Shown here piece by piece: positions 17,884 to 25,294 of a stretch of 64,000 bases of DNA. The position numbers and the translations under genes are program-made. Origin of the DNA: Pedobacter yulinensis (GTDB lineage: Bacteria > Bacteroidota > Bacteroidia > Sphingobacteriales > Sphingobacteriaceae); the NCBI RefSeq assembly GCF_003029735.1, contig NZ_KZ686272.1, forward strand, positions 1-64,000, in the 5' to 3' direction. Below the pieces are notes generated by a model that was given only the letters and a program-made list of their open reading frames with translations, did no database searches and was not told the origin of the DNA. How positions within the stretch are numbered: the stretch's first letter is position 1; each line of letters opens with the position of its first letter.

Positions 17884-18432
17884 CTATTTTGTGCTTTCTG
17901 AAATTAATACAATTTTGTCTTCCTGATCGGTCTCGTTCCAGCTTACCCGGACCTGCTGGTGGTTCAGCGTATCGACACGGTGACCAATGTAATCGGGCTC
18001 AATGGGAAGCTGGCGCGAAAACCGGCGGTCAATCAAGACCAGGAGTTCGACTTTTCTCGGCCGGCCATAAGCCAGAAGTGCATCCATCGCTGCGCGGATG
18101 GTGCGACCGGTCCACAGCACGTCGTCTATCAGGACAACTTTTTTATCTTCAATGATGAAATCGATCGAATTACTGCTTGCTGTTACAATGCTGTCTTTGC
18201 GTCTGAAATCGTCGCGAAAAAAAGTGATGTCAAGATTGCCTTTAAGGATCCTGGCTTCGGGAAGAATCTCCTGAAGCTCGGTCCGGATGCGGTCGGCAAA
18301 ATAGATGCCGCGTGGCTGAATGCCAATAAGTACGGTATCCTTGAAATCATCGTGGTTTTCGATCAACTGGCGACAAAGGCGTTTGATGGTGATCTGAATT
18401 TTCTGGCCGTCAAGAAGTGTGCGCTTTTGCAT
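17884..18432 (-). CDS. pyrR: PyrR: pyrimidine regulator/uracil phosphoribosyltransferase
   Basis: A 182-aa PRTase-fold protein with the PRPP-binding loop VVLIDDVLWTGRT at 99-111 and an IGIQPRG segment near 36-42. In Firmicutes PyrR binds UMP and an RNA anti-terminator; it also has uracil phosphoribosyltransferase activity. The start at 18432 is chosen because an exact -7 element lies at 18449-18457, so longer forms would begin before the transcript. The predicted leader is only about 14 nt, too short for the usual attenuator, so the enzymatic role or action elsewhere seems more likely (inference). Confidence 0.93.
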   Translation of the reverse strand: MQKRTLLDGQKIQITIKRLCRQLIENHDDFKDTVLIGIQPRGIYFADRIRTELQEILPEARILKGNLDITFFRDDFRRKDSIVTASSNSIDFIIEDKKVVLIDDVLWTGRTIRAAMDALLAYGRPRKVELLVLIDRRFSRQLPIEPDYIGHRVDTLNHQQVRVSWNETDQEDKIVLISESTK

Positions 18433-18448
18433 GTGTTGTTCCGGTTGG

Positions 18449-18457
18449 GCAAATATA
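18449..18457 (-). promoter_or_regulatory. -7 element of the pyrR-pyrB operon
   Basis: TATATTTGC on the minus strand is an exact TAnnTTTGC match, 16 nt before the pyrR ATG. No convincing -33 element was seen. Confidence 0.6.
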
Positions 18458-18511
18458 GAAAAATGTTTGTAGCAGGGGAAGGCAGGGGGCTTAATTATCG
18501 GTTTTTGTTGG

Positions 18512-18979
18512 CTAACGGTGATCGTCATTCACTTCAATCCAGTAGCCGTCCGGGTCTTTGAAATAGATTTGCTGGATGCCGTCTGTACGTTTCGTTACGC
18601 CGCCTTTTTCGCCGGCCCAGCTTTCAAATGAAATGTTGCGGCTTTTCAGGTTCGTGATGAAGCTGGCCATATCTGACGTACTGAAGCAGAGGTGGCTGTT
18701 TTTGTCATGTTCGATCTTGTTCTTTGCACCGGAAATGATGTGCAGGTGTGCAAAATCGCCAATGCTGAACCAGGTGTGGCGCCCGTCATGAAAAGGTTCA
18801 GGGATGGTATCCAGGCCGATTACTTTTTGGTAAAACTCGGTGCTGACCTGGAGATCGACGACATACTGGGCCACATGATTAATGACGGTTTTAGGTTTCG
18901 TTTTCATTTGCGCGAAAGTGTGAACTGGCCTGGCAAAAACTGCGGCCAGCAGGGCCAAAGATAGGATTGCTGTTTTCAT
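18512..18979 (-). CDS. Secreted VOC-family (glyoxalase-like) protein
   Basis: A 155-aa protein with a signal peptide (about 1-23) and one vicinal-oxygen-chelate domain. It starts with INHVAQYVVDLQVSTEFYQKVIG (first metal-ligand His) and ends with IYFKDPDGYWIEV, holding the last ligand Glu. Family members are glyoxalases, dioxygenases or resistance proteins; the substrate cannot be told. A signal peptide is unusual for VOC enzymes, though seen in this phylum. The start at 18979 gives the full signal sequence. It lies 79 bp upstream of pyrR, on the same strand. Confidence 0.85.
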   Translation of the reverse strand: MKTAILSLALLAAVFARPVHTFAQMKTKPKTVINHVAQYVVDLQVSTEFYQKVIGLDTIPEPFHDGRHTWFSIGDFAHLHIISGAKNKIEHDKNSHLCFSTSDMASFITNLKSRNISFESWAGEKGGVTKRTDGIQQIYFKDPDGYWIEVNDDHR

Positions 18980-19442
18980 GGTGTTTCCTGAACTGACTAA
19001 GGTAGAAAAAACGACACAGGAATGGAAGCCCACCGATTTTTCAACTGAAGTAACAGGCGGCTAGTGAAGCTCGGTTGACTTATGCATTTGAATGCCCGGA
19101 ACCTGTTTTTGAAATGAATTAACAGACATGGCGTGCACGGGGAAGACGCGGGAGATTGGCCGTCACGCCTCCGGTGTCTTTTCCGACAACGAATTACGCG
19201 GCCACACCCGAAGTTTATACGGTCTGCCTCCACTTTCCTGAAGCGAACCGGCGTTTTGATGGGGCATCGATTCAACGGCGTGCATCATGAGCCGGATCGG
19301 GATGAGGTCGCAGCAATTGCTGTTGATTTTTTGGCGCAGTATCAGCGGCTGACGATCCGAATACCTCCAGGTTTCTGGAGCCATTTCCATTTTCAGGTCA
19401 GGCCGCTTCACGTTACAGGTGTGCGACTTCCCAGCGCAGGCA
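18980..19442 (-). other. 463-bp stretch with no recognised gene
   Basis: Both strands contain short open frames (up to about 113 codons), but none has a recognisable domain, a convincing start or family resemblance. No terminator, repeat or RNA motif was seen. It separates the core VOC/pyr genes from the type VI secretion island and may hold the remains of a lost gene. Confidence 0.4.
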
Positions 19443-20339
19443 TCAGGACCCGCCGATTCTAACGCCTGCCTGTGCCAATATCCTGATCGCGTCTTGAAGG
19501 TCACGCGGCTTTGCCCTGGTTTCGATGTTTACGGGGACGGATTGATACGAAGTGTATGTGACTTCTTTCGAAAGACCTTGCTGAAACGAGGTGACACGGC
19601 TTGAATCAGAGCCTGACCGTTTGTTTATCCAGATTGTTGATGAAAGGGAACTCTTGTCGAATTCACGTTCTGCCTTGTAAGTGAGATGACGGGATGTCTC
19701 TGCAAGCAGAGTAAGGTTGAACCAATCGCCGGTAATACCCGTCAGCTTTCCGCTTGGGGCATAATAGTAGACCGCCTTCCAGCGGTATACGTGATCACTT
19801 TGGGAACTTTTATGATAGAGATCAGCCTCCAGGATTCGGAATTGCAATGGCCGTGGTCTCGGTTGCCAGGTCACAGCCGCCAGTTCATCAAAATCACTGT
19901 CACCGTGGCTGAAGCCATCTTTTAGCAAAGATGCCAAATCTGCGACGGCACGCTGTTCCAGTAATTGCTTTTTTAAAAATACAAAATATGGAGCGGTGAG
20001 TGTATACACATCTTTGCCGATCCGTACTTTTTGCGGCGGAAGGAAGGTGATACGGGTGTCGTTGATCCTGACTTCGTTCCGGTTTTTGTTAACAGCAAAT
20101 TTTAAGGCAGTGCTTTCAGCAGATGATGGCTCGCCTGTCCAGGTATACAGCACAGCAGAATCTGCCGGCCTGGGCCCCTTTACCAGAATCCGGTCAATGG
20201 CTTCTGTTAATTTGCCATGATCATCAAGAAAGAATTGCCGTACATATGACACCTGGTATGGCGTGTTTTGGGGTTTTACCTGCTGTTTTCCGGCTGAAAG
20301 GCACAAGACGCAAAGTGCAATAGCAATTGATTTTTTCAT
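19443..20339 (-). CDS. Secreted protein at the end of the T6SS island, function unknown
   Basis: A 298-aa protein starting MKKSIAIALCVLCLSAG, which is a signal peptide; no lipobox Cys is well placed. I do not recognise a family. The body is mixed alpha/beta in appearance, with a long hydrophilic middle and a C-terminal half rich in short strands (WKAVYYYAPSGKLTGITGDWF). It lies 11 bp after the DUF4280 effector-like gene, as the last gene of the island. A periplasmic location and the position just behind a presumed toxin make an immunity protein plausible, but this is inference only. The start at 20339 is chosen for the signal peptide. Confidence 0.7.
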   Translation of the reverse strand: MKKSIAIALCVLCLSAGKQQVKPQNTPYQVSYVRQFFLDDHGKLTEAIDRILVKGPRPADSAVLYTWTGEPSSAESTALKFAVNKNRNEVRINDTRITFLPPQKVRIGKDVYTLTAPYFVFLKKQLLEQRAVADLASLLKDGFSHGDSDFDELAAVTWQPRPRPLQFRILEADLYHKSSQSDHVYRWKAVYYYAPSGKLTGITGDWFNLTLLAETSRHLTYKAEREFDKSSLSSTIWINKRSGSDSSRVTSFQQGLSKEVTYTSYQSVPVNIETRAKPRDLQDAIRILAQAGVRIGGS

Positions 20340-20350
20340 AAGTCGGGGCG

Positions 20351-21850
20351 CTATGGCGTGAATAGTCTGACTCTGGTTGTCTTCCAGAAGATACTTTTTC
20401 CTGCGGCGATCGTAGCCGATATGCCGATGCCCTTGGTTTTGTCGCATAAGTAGTAAAAGTGACCGCCAGACCAGTTGTTTTCATCAGAAAAGTCGGCCGC
20501 AGGAACCGGGTACGCAATCCGGTAGGGCTGCTGAAAGCTATCGATGACGGCTTTTCCGTGTTTGTCTAGTACAACGGTTCCCGCTTCATCAAGCCGTTTC
20601 TTTTTGACCGTCTTTGTGATGTGGCTGTGGTTGCCCCGGTCTGTATCCAGCGTATGGAGCCCTTTGTCTGCAGTGACATATTTTTGTGTATTTGCTGCGG
20701 CATAATGCCTGTATACATTCCCGGGAATCTCAATGAATTTATATTCATCGAATTTGTTGGAACCGATCTTGTTGTTGGGCTTTAATTCTGAATTTCCGTG
20801 CGCCAGAAAGTCGGTTCCGTCCCAGAAAGTTGCGCCCGAGGTTGGGTCATCTTTGCCTGTCAGCACCCTAAATATTGCTTTGCGCGACAGTACATGCAAA
20901 GTACGTGTTGACATTGCGGGCACCCGACCTTTCGGCATAACTGATGAATAACCTGTATTTAAAAGCGTTTTCCAACGGTTTGCTTTGAGTTTACGCTTCA
21001 TGGCTTCATTATGGCTGGCAAAGGCCAGACAGCTGAGTTCCAGAAAATCGGCGCCCCCAGCCTCATGGGCAATTACGTAAGCAATGAAAGAAAAATCAGC
21101 GTGACGGAAGGGCACTCCTTCATCAAGAACATGGCTGATCGTGTCAAAGTTGATCTGGTCAATGTCTTTGCTGCGGTCTGGGTCTGCGATTTTTTTGCAG
21201 ATATACACATCTTCAAACGCTCCGGGATACCCGGCGTCGGCTATGCTCGCCACAAAACTTCCATTTTCGAGGTAATAATACCCGTTTCTGTACCGGGTTT
21301 GCGGCAATGGCAGCGGTGCGCCTCTGGTTTCGAGCCCGGCCACTTCGCGCCGCTGGCCGCAGTCGGTGATGCTGATCACTGACCCGCCGTACAGGCAGGT
21401 CACGGTGCTTTTTAGTAACAGGGGAGGGCGGTTCTGCACAAGCATCGTACCGGTTTCCTGCCAGCTGCCTAATTGAATCACACCTTTACAAGGCAGGGAG
21501 GCATTCGGGCTTTTCAGGCAGTTTCCTTCAAATTGTACGCTGGCGGGGCTGCGGTCGATTGTGGTTGCAGTCCGCTTATTTTGCGTTGTTGGGGTGTCTT
21601 CAAGTACAGAAAGCGAACCCTGGGGTCTGGTGCAGGAGGGGCAGTGTAATTTCGCCCCGTCAATGACAAGTTTACAGCGCTCAAGCGTGGCGTGCTTTGT
21701 TTCATGCCTCCGCGTTGCCTCGCGGGCTTTCGCTTCAAACGTTGTACCAGGGGCCATTTCGTCCTGGCTTGCAGTCCGTCTGTTTCCTGTTCCCGCCGGG
21801 TCTGCAATTGATCCAGTCCCGGCCGTTGCAAATTCTTCTAACCCAGACAT
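20351..21850 (-). CDS. PAAR-like DUF4280 protein with C-terminal putative effector domain
   Basis: A 499-aa protein. After a hydrophilic N-terminus (1-55), residues about 58-180 match DUF4280, the PAAR-like spike tip of Bacteroidota type VI systems. It shows GAKLHCPSC, a middle LPCKGVIQLGSW and CLYGGSVISITDCGQ, with Cys residues that could bind metal. The C-terminal 270 residues hold FIAYVIAHEAGGADFLELSCLAFASHNEA and a GATFWDGTDFLAHG motif. I recall such motifs from unnamed proteins of Bacteroidota T6SS loci. The HEAGG Glu and its context are faintly like SleB-type cell-wall hydrolases, so a peptidoglycan-degrading toxin is a reasonable guess. It overlaps the preceding gene by 13 bp. Confidence 0.8.
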   Translation of the reverse strand: MSGLEEFATAGTGSIADPAGTGNRRTASQDEMAPGTTFEAKAREATRRHETKHATLERCKLVIDGAKLHCPSCTRPQGSLSVLEDTPTTQNKRTATTIDRSPASVQFEGNCLKSPNASLPCKGVIQLGSWQETGTMLVQNRPPLLLKSTVTCLYGGSVISITDCGQRREVAGLETRGAPLPLPQTRYRNGYYYLENGSFVASIADAGYPGAFEDVYICKKIADPDRSKDIDQINFDTISHVLDEGVPFRHADFSFIAYVIAHEAGGADFLELSCLAFASHNEAMKRKLKANRWKTLLNTGYSSVMPKGRVPAMSTRTLHVLSRKAIFRVLTGKDDPTSGATFWDGTDFLAHGNSELKPNNKIGSNKFDEYKFIEIPGNVYRHYAAANTQKYVTADKGLHTLDTDRGNHSHITKTVKKKRLDEAGTVVLDKHGKAVIDSFQQPYRIAYPVPAADFSDENNWSGGHFYYLCDKTKGIGISATIAAGKSIFWKTTRVRLFTP

Positions 21851-22548
21851 GATGCGCTGTATTTAATCGTTCCTGCTACGGTTTCTTTACAGATGAGGGC
21901 GTCGGTTAGCATGCCTTGATCGTAGTCGTAGGTCGCTTCTTCGATCCTGCCTTCTTCAGGGCGGGATCGCATGAGCAGGCGAAACGCTGTTTCGCTGGTC
22001 CATTTTTTATGGATCGTTGAGGTCCAGAGGTCGCGACCGTAGTCTGGCGCAGTATACTCCCAGAGCCCGTTGAAATACAGGCCAAACATTTCCGGCCGCT
22101 GAAGAAACGCAACAAGTTTCTTTTCTGTTGAAAGCACATCCTCAACAGCGGCAATGCGGTGGTCGAATTCCATGCCGTAGTGATCTTTGCACAGGTTGAT
22201 CCTGATTTCCGACCACTGTTCTTTCATCTGGAAAAAATTGCAGATGTCGGTGATTTGGCCCTTTTCTGAAACTTTCAGCACGATTGTTCCGAAAGCCGCT
22301 GCCATCTTTTTCAAAAAAGGCTCATTGTTAAAAGATTGTCCGCTGAAGCTCTCAACAATAATTCCGTACCGGAACAAACCGCCGACCTTCCCGAGGCAAT
22401 GGAGTTCTGCCGTCCGGATAAAGTGTGTAGCGGCATGGTTGTTCGCGCGGGCGTGGGGTTCAAATAACGTTTCAAATCTGTAGCTCCGCTCAAACGGCGT
22501 TTCAGGGTGCAGGATCTGGGTCCTCCTGGTAAAATTTATTGTTTTCAT
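21838..22548 (-). CDS. Unrecognised protein of the T6SS island
   Basis: A 236-aa soluble protein with no signal peptide or membrane segment and no domain I can name. It is rich in aromatic residues (for example GLYFNGLWEYTAPDYGRDLW) and has a Lys/Arg-rich N-terminus. It lies 6 bp after the lipase gene and overlaps the PAAR-like gene by 13 bp, so the three are probably made together. Candidate roles are a chaperone/adaptor that loads an effector onto VgrG, or a cytoplasmic immunity protein; nothing in the sequence decides between them. Confidence 0.75.
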   Translation of the reverse strand: MKTINFTRRTQILHPETPFERSYRFETLFEPHARANNHAATHFIRTAELHCLGKVGGLFRYGIIVESFSGQSFNNEPFLKKMAAAFGTIVLKVSEKGQITDICNFFQMKEQWSEIRINLCKDHYGMEFDHRIAAVEDVLSTEKKLVAFLQRPEMFGLYFNGLWEYTAPDYGRDLWTSTIHKKWTSETAFRLLMRSRPEEGRIEEATYDYDQGMLTDALICKETVAGTIKYSASCLG

Positions 22549-22554
22549 AGTCGG

Positions 22555-24279
22555 TTATGTAATGCTTCGTATTCTGCCGGCTTCCGGCTCCATTCCCCAG
22601 GCAGACCAGCAGGCCGGCCAGTGCAGGTACTCATTTCTCAGGCGGTGCAGTAAAGACAGGCTTGCCGGCAGCCTGGCGGAAGCGTCTGCAGGCTGCGAAC
22701 TACTCCCGGCTACTGTTTCCAGATGCAAGGGCGTATAAATGCGGTCTGGCAAGTGACGGCTTTTTGAAGTTGACTTGTCGGCCTGCAGTACCTTGCTAAA
22801 GATGTTGCTGATCACTTGGTGGTGATGTACATCGTTCAGTTCACTGCGTAACTGAGCGTTGAATGCCTCCAGAACCGGATGTCCGTGCAGGCTGTACACG
22901 GTTGAAAGGTCGTTGAGTAGGACGCCTCGGAGGTGTGCGCTGCAGTACGCTTGCATCAGGTGTAAAGCCAGGTAACTGTATTCTTTCCGTACAAATCTTC
23001 TGCTCCATACCGAACGTGGCAAAACACCAGCCGACCATTTGTTGCGTATCCCGTTTTCAATTCGCAACTGCTCCGGACGGAACCAGCCGCTTTCGATCAG
23101 TCCAGCCCCAAGCTCATCGAGATAGCCATTAGGAAAATGCAAGGAAGATTCAAGTTCCTGTTCTTCGACAGCGTTTTCATAGCCGCCACCAATGTCGCTG
23201 TGACTGCCCGGAAGCAGCCTTTCAACTGCTGCCGGGTGTGCAGCGATGCGTTTAAGCGCAAAGTTTTTGCGGTGCTCGTCTGCTGCAGTCAGATGCACCA
23301 GCTTAACAACAGGTCCGATCTCATTCAAATTAAGTGCGGGCGCATCATGGTCCAGGCCGCTGTGCAGGTATTGCGAGGCCGAGGCAAGAACTGAGGTGTT
23401 CTGGCAGCAGTAAATACCCTCCGCACCTGGATTCAGGCTCGCAGTTACCGTATCATACAATCCCACAAAACGAACAACGAGGCGCAAGCTGTTCAGTTCC
23501 TTGTCCGGCATTCCGCCCAGAAGAAGGGCGTATCCGAAATGACCCATCTTCGGCAGCATGTTCTTTCGGAGACAGGCCATATCAACCGGCATGCCGTCAG
23601 CATCGTAAAAAAGTCCGTTATTTTGCGATAGGGGGGCAGTCGCAGCCGGCACGCAGAGAGCAGGGATGCCGGTTGGGCACCCGGGTCTGCGCACGGCCTG
23701 GTAGGCCCGCCTGACATTGACTTCGTGCAGAAAGTTTCTTGCGGCGGCGGCACCCCGGCTAAAGCCGAACACGTCAATGGTCAATGTACCGGTCCTCTTG
23801 TTCCGGTTCGCTGCCTGCCGGCGGGCGTTCAATACGGCTTTGGCAAGGCGCTCGCAGGCCTCGCGCACTTTAGCCCGGATGCCGGTGGCACCCGATCCGA
23901 AAAGATAGCCTTCCGGGTCATCAGCTCCACCTGTTACAGTTCCCGCACCTTCTATATAAATCCGGTAATCGCTTCTGCACCACTGCCACATTCTGGCAAT
24001 ATTTGTCAGGTCGTTGTGGTAGCTGGACTGCTGCGGTGCTACAAAAAAATGCAGCCAGGAATTTTGTTCCGGAGCAGAAAAATGGTCTTTTTCAGGATGC
24101 TTTTCTTCCTGTTGGAGGCGGAGCCCGGTGTTTGTTTGGTTGTTGGGCGTACCGTCCATAAAAAGGCCGAAGTTCAGGTCAAGTATTTCCTGAACATTGC
24201 CGGTTTCGGGCGCTCCTGTATTGTAAACAAATGATTTTCCCATGGTTTCGATGTCAGGTAAGTTGGTGAATGGACGCAT
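22555..24279 (-). CDS. Tle1-like phospholipase effector (DUF2235)
   Basis: A 574-aa alpha/beta-hydrolase of the DUF2235/Tle1 type, linked to type VI lipase effectors. Visible elements are NFGLFMDGTPNN at about 36-47, the nucleophile elbow GFSRGA (Ser174), VGLYDTV (Asp276) and PGSHSDIGGGY (His360, Asp362), the usual order for this family. There is no signal peptide, as expected for cargo delivered by the T6SS tube. It follows the DUF2931 gene with a 26-bp overlap if the first ATG is used. ATG at 24243 is an alternative that avoids the overlap; AGAAG before 24279 slightly favours the longer form. Expected action is on phospholipids of a target cell. Confidence 0.87.
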   Translation of the reverse strand: MRPFTNLPDIETMGKSFVYNTGAPETGNVQEILDLNFGLFMDGTPNNQTNTGLRLQQEEKHPEKDHFSAPEQNSWLHFFVAPQQSSYHNDLTNIARMWQWCRSDYRIYIEGAGTVTGGADDPEGYLFGSGATGIRAKVREACERLAKAVLNARRQAANRNKRTGTLTIDVFGFSRGAAAARNFLHEVNVRRAYQAVRRPGCPTGIPALCVPAATAPLSQNNGLFYDADGMPVDMACLRKNMLPKMGHFGYALLLGGMPDKELNSLRLVVRFVGLYDTVTASLNPGAEGIYCCQNTSVLASASQYLHSGLDHDAPALNLNEIGPVVKLVHLTAADEHRKNFALKRIAAHPAAVERLLPGSHSDIGGGYENAVEEQELESSLHFPNGYLDELGAGLIESGWFRPEQLRIENGIRNKWSAGVLPRSVWSRRFVRKEYSYLALHLMQAYCSAHLRGVLLNDLSTVYSLHGHPVLEAFNAQLRSELNDVHHHQVISNIFSKVLQADKSTSKSRHLPDRIYTPLHLETVAGSSSQPADASARLPASLSLLHRLRNEYLHWPACWSAWGMEPEAGRIRSIT

Positions 24280-25291
24280 AACTTCTTTTTAGCAAAACCC
24301 ATTTATCCCGCGTCTCCAGTTCGGTCACGGCCACTGTCATGATAAGATTTGTGCGAATGCGAAGTGCCGGGCAGGCTGTTTTATGCATGTCGGAGCTGCT
24401 GAAAACGCTGAATATTTCACTCTCATTGAAGCGCAGTGTTATACCATAGCGTCGATCATCACGGCACCGCCAGCTGCATGAAAGTATCTGGGGTATGGGG
24501 AGCAGTTCCCCCTTATCCGGCCAGTCGGTTCCAAACCATTCGATTTGTTCGCCGTTGAAAAACAGGATAGCCAGCCCCTCTAGCGTGCAGCCGGCCGGAA
24601 GCAACAACCAGGGATGCCAGCAGTGGCGCTTGCGGTAATGCTCCCAGCGGGCCAATGCTCCCGGCCGCCGGTTCCGCCCATCGGCCCCGGGCACGATCAG
24701 CGGGTCATTCATAATGCGCCTGATCTCTGTCCGGTCAAATATCAGTCGCTGCGAAGCATCCAGCTGGCCGATATCGGCAGCGCGCACTGTGCAAGGCAAA
24801 GCATGCTGATACGCCACTTCTATCTGCCTCCCGGCACCAGCTAACCAAACAACGACCAGTCCGCCGGGAGCAAGACCTATATTTACCATGTCATATGTTT
24901 CCCTGCGTCCGTTTATCTCAGAACCGCCGGCCTGGAAACCGCCTTCAAAATGCATCTTCATGACGTCCGCGCTGATCCCGCAACTGAGATGGTAACACCT
25001 TTCTTCGGCGAATGACAGCCAGGTAACCGCCAGGCGCCGGGGAAGGGGGCGCATGCCGGCAAACATTCCTGACCCGCGACCACCCCATCCTTCCAGGCCG
25101 CTGCAGAACCCGGTTGAAAGGATATATGTGCTGCCGTCTTCGAGTTCCATCTCGCCGCTGATCATTCTGATCGGATAACCAACAGGACAATTGATCCCCT
25201 CTTCCCAGAAAAACTGCGGTGACTGATTTGCCCTGCTTTGCGAAGTGACAGGCGGCCTGCCGTCACTTTGCCCGCTGAAACCGGAACGCAT
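24254..25291 (-). CDS. DUF2931 family protein
   Basis: A 345-aa protein whose core (about 85-200) matches DUF2931: RRLAVTWLSFAEERCYHLSCGI, then VNIGLAPGGLVVVWLAGAGRQIEVAY. The function of DUF2931 is unknown. From memory such genes are common beside T6SS lipase effectors in Bacteroidota, usually as lipoproteins that may give immunity. This one has no signal peptide or lipobox. It has a Gln/Ser-rich start and a C-terminal part with an LNMTV-like strand and Arg-rich patches. It lies 3 bp after vgrG and overlaps the lipase start, so a chaperone, adaptor or immunity role for the lipase is the best guess. Confidence 0.75.
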   Translation of the reverse strand: MRSGFSGQSDGRPPVTSQSRANQSPQFFWEEGINCPVGYPIRMISGEMELEDGSTYILSTGFCSGLEGWGGRGSGMFAGMRPLPRRLAVTWLSFAEERCYHLSCGISADVMKMHFEGGFQAGGSEINGRRETYDMVNIGLAPGGLVVVWLAGAGRQIEVAYQHALPCTVRAADIGQLDASQRLIFDRTEIRRIMNDPLIVPGADGRNRRPGALARWEHYRKRHCWHPWLLLPAGCTLEGLAILFFNGEQIEWFGTDWPDKGELLPIPQILSCSWRCRDDRRYGITLRFNESEIFSVFSSSDMHKTACPALRIRTNLIMTVAVTELETRDKWVLLKRSYASIHQLT

Positions 25292-25294
25292 TGC

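Noticed and set aside
19163..19504. 113-codon minus-strand frame in the gap before the T6SS island
   Set aside because: It overlaps the end of the secreted protein gene, has no family resemblance and no good start, so it was not called a gene.
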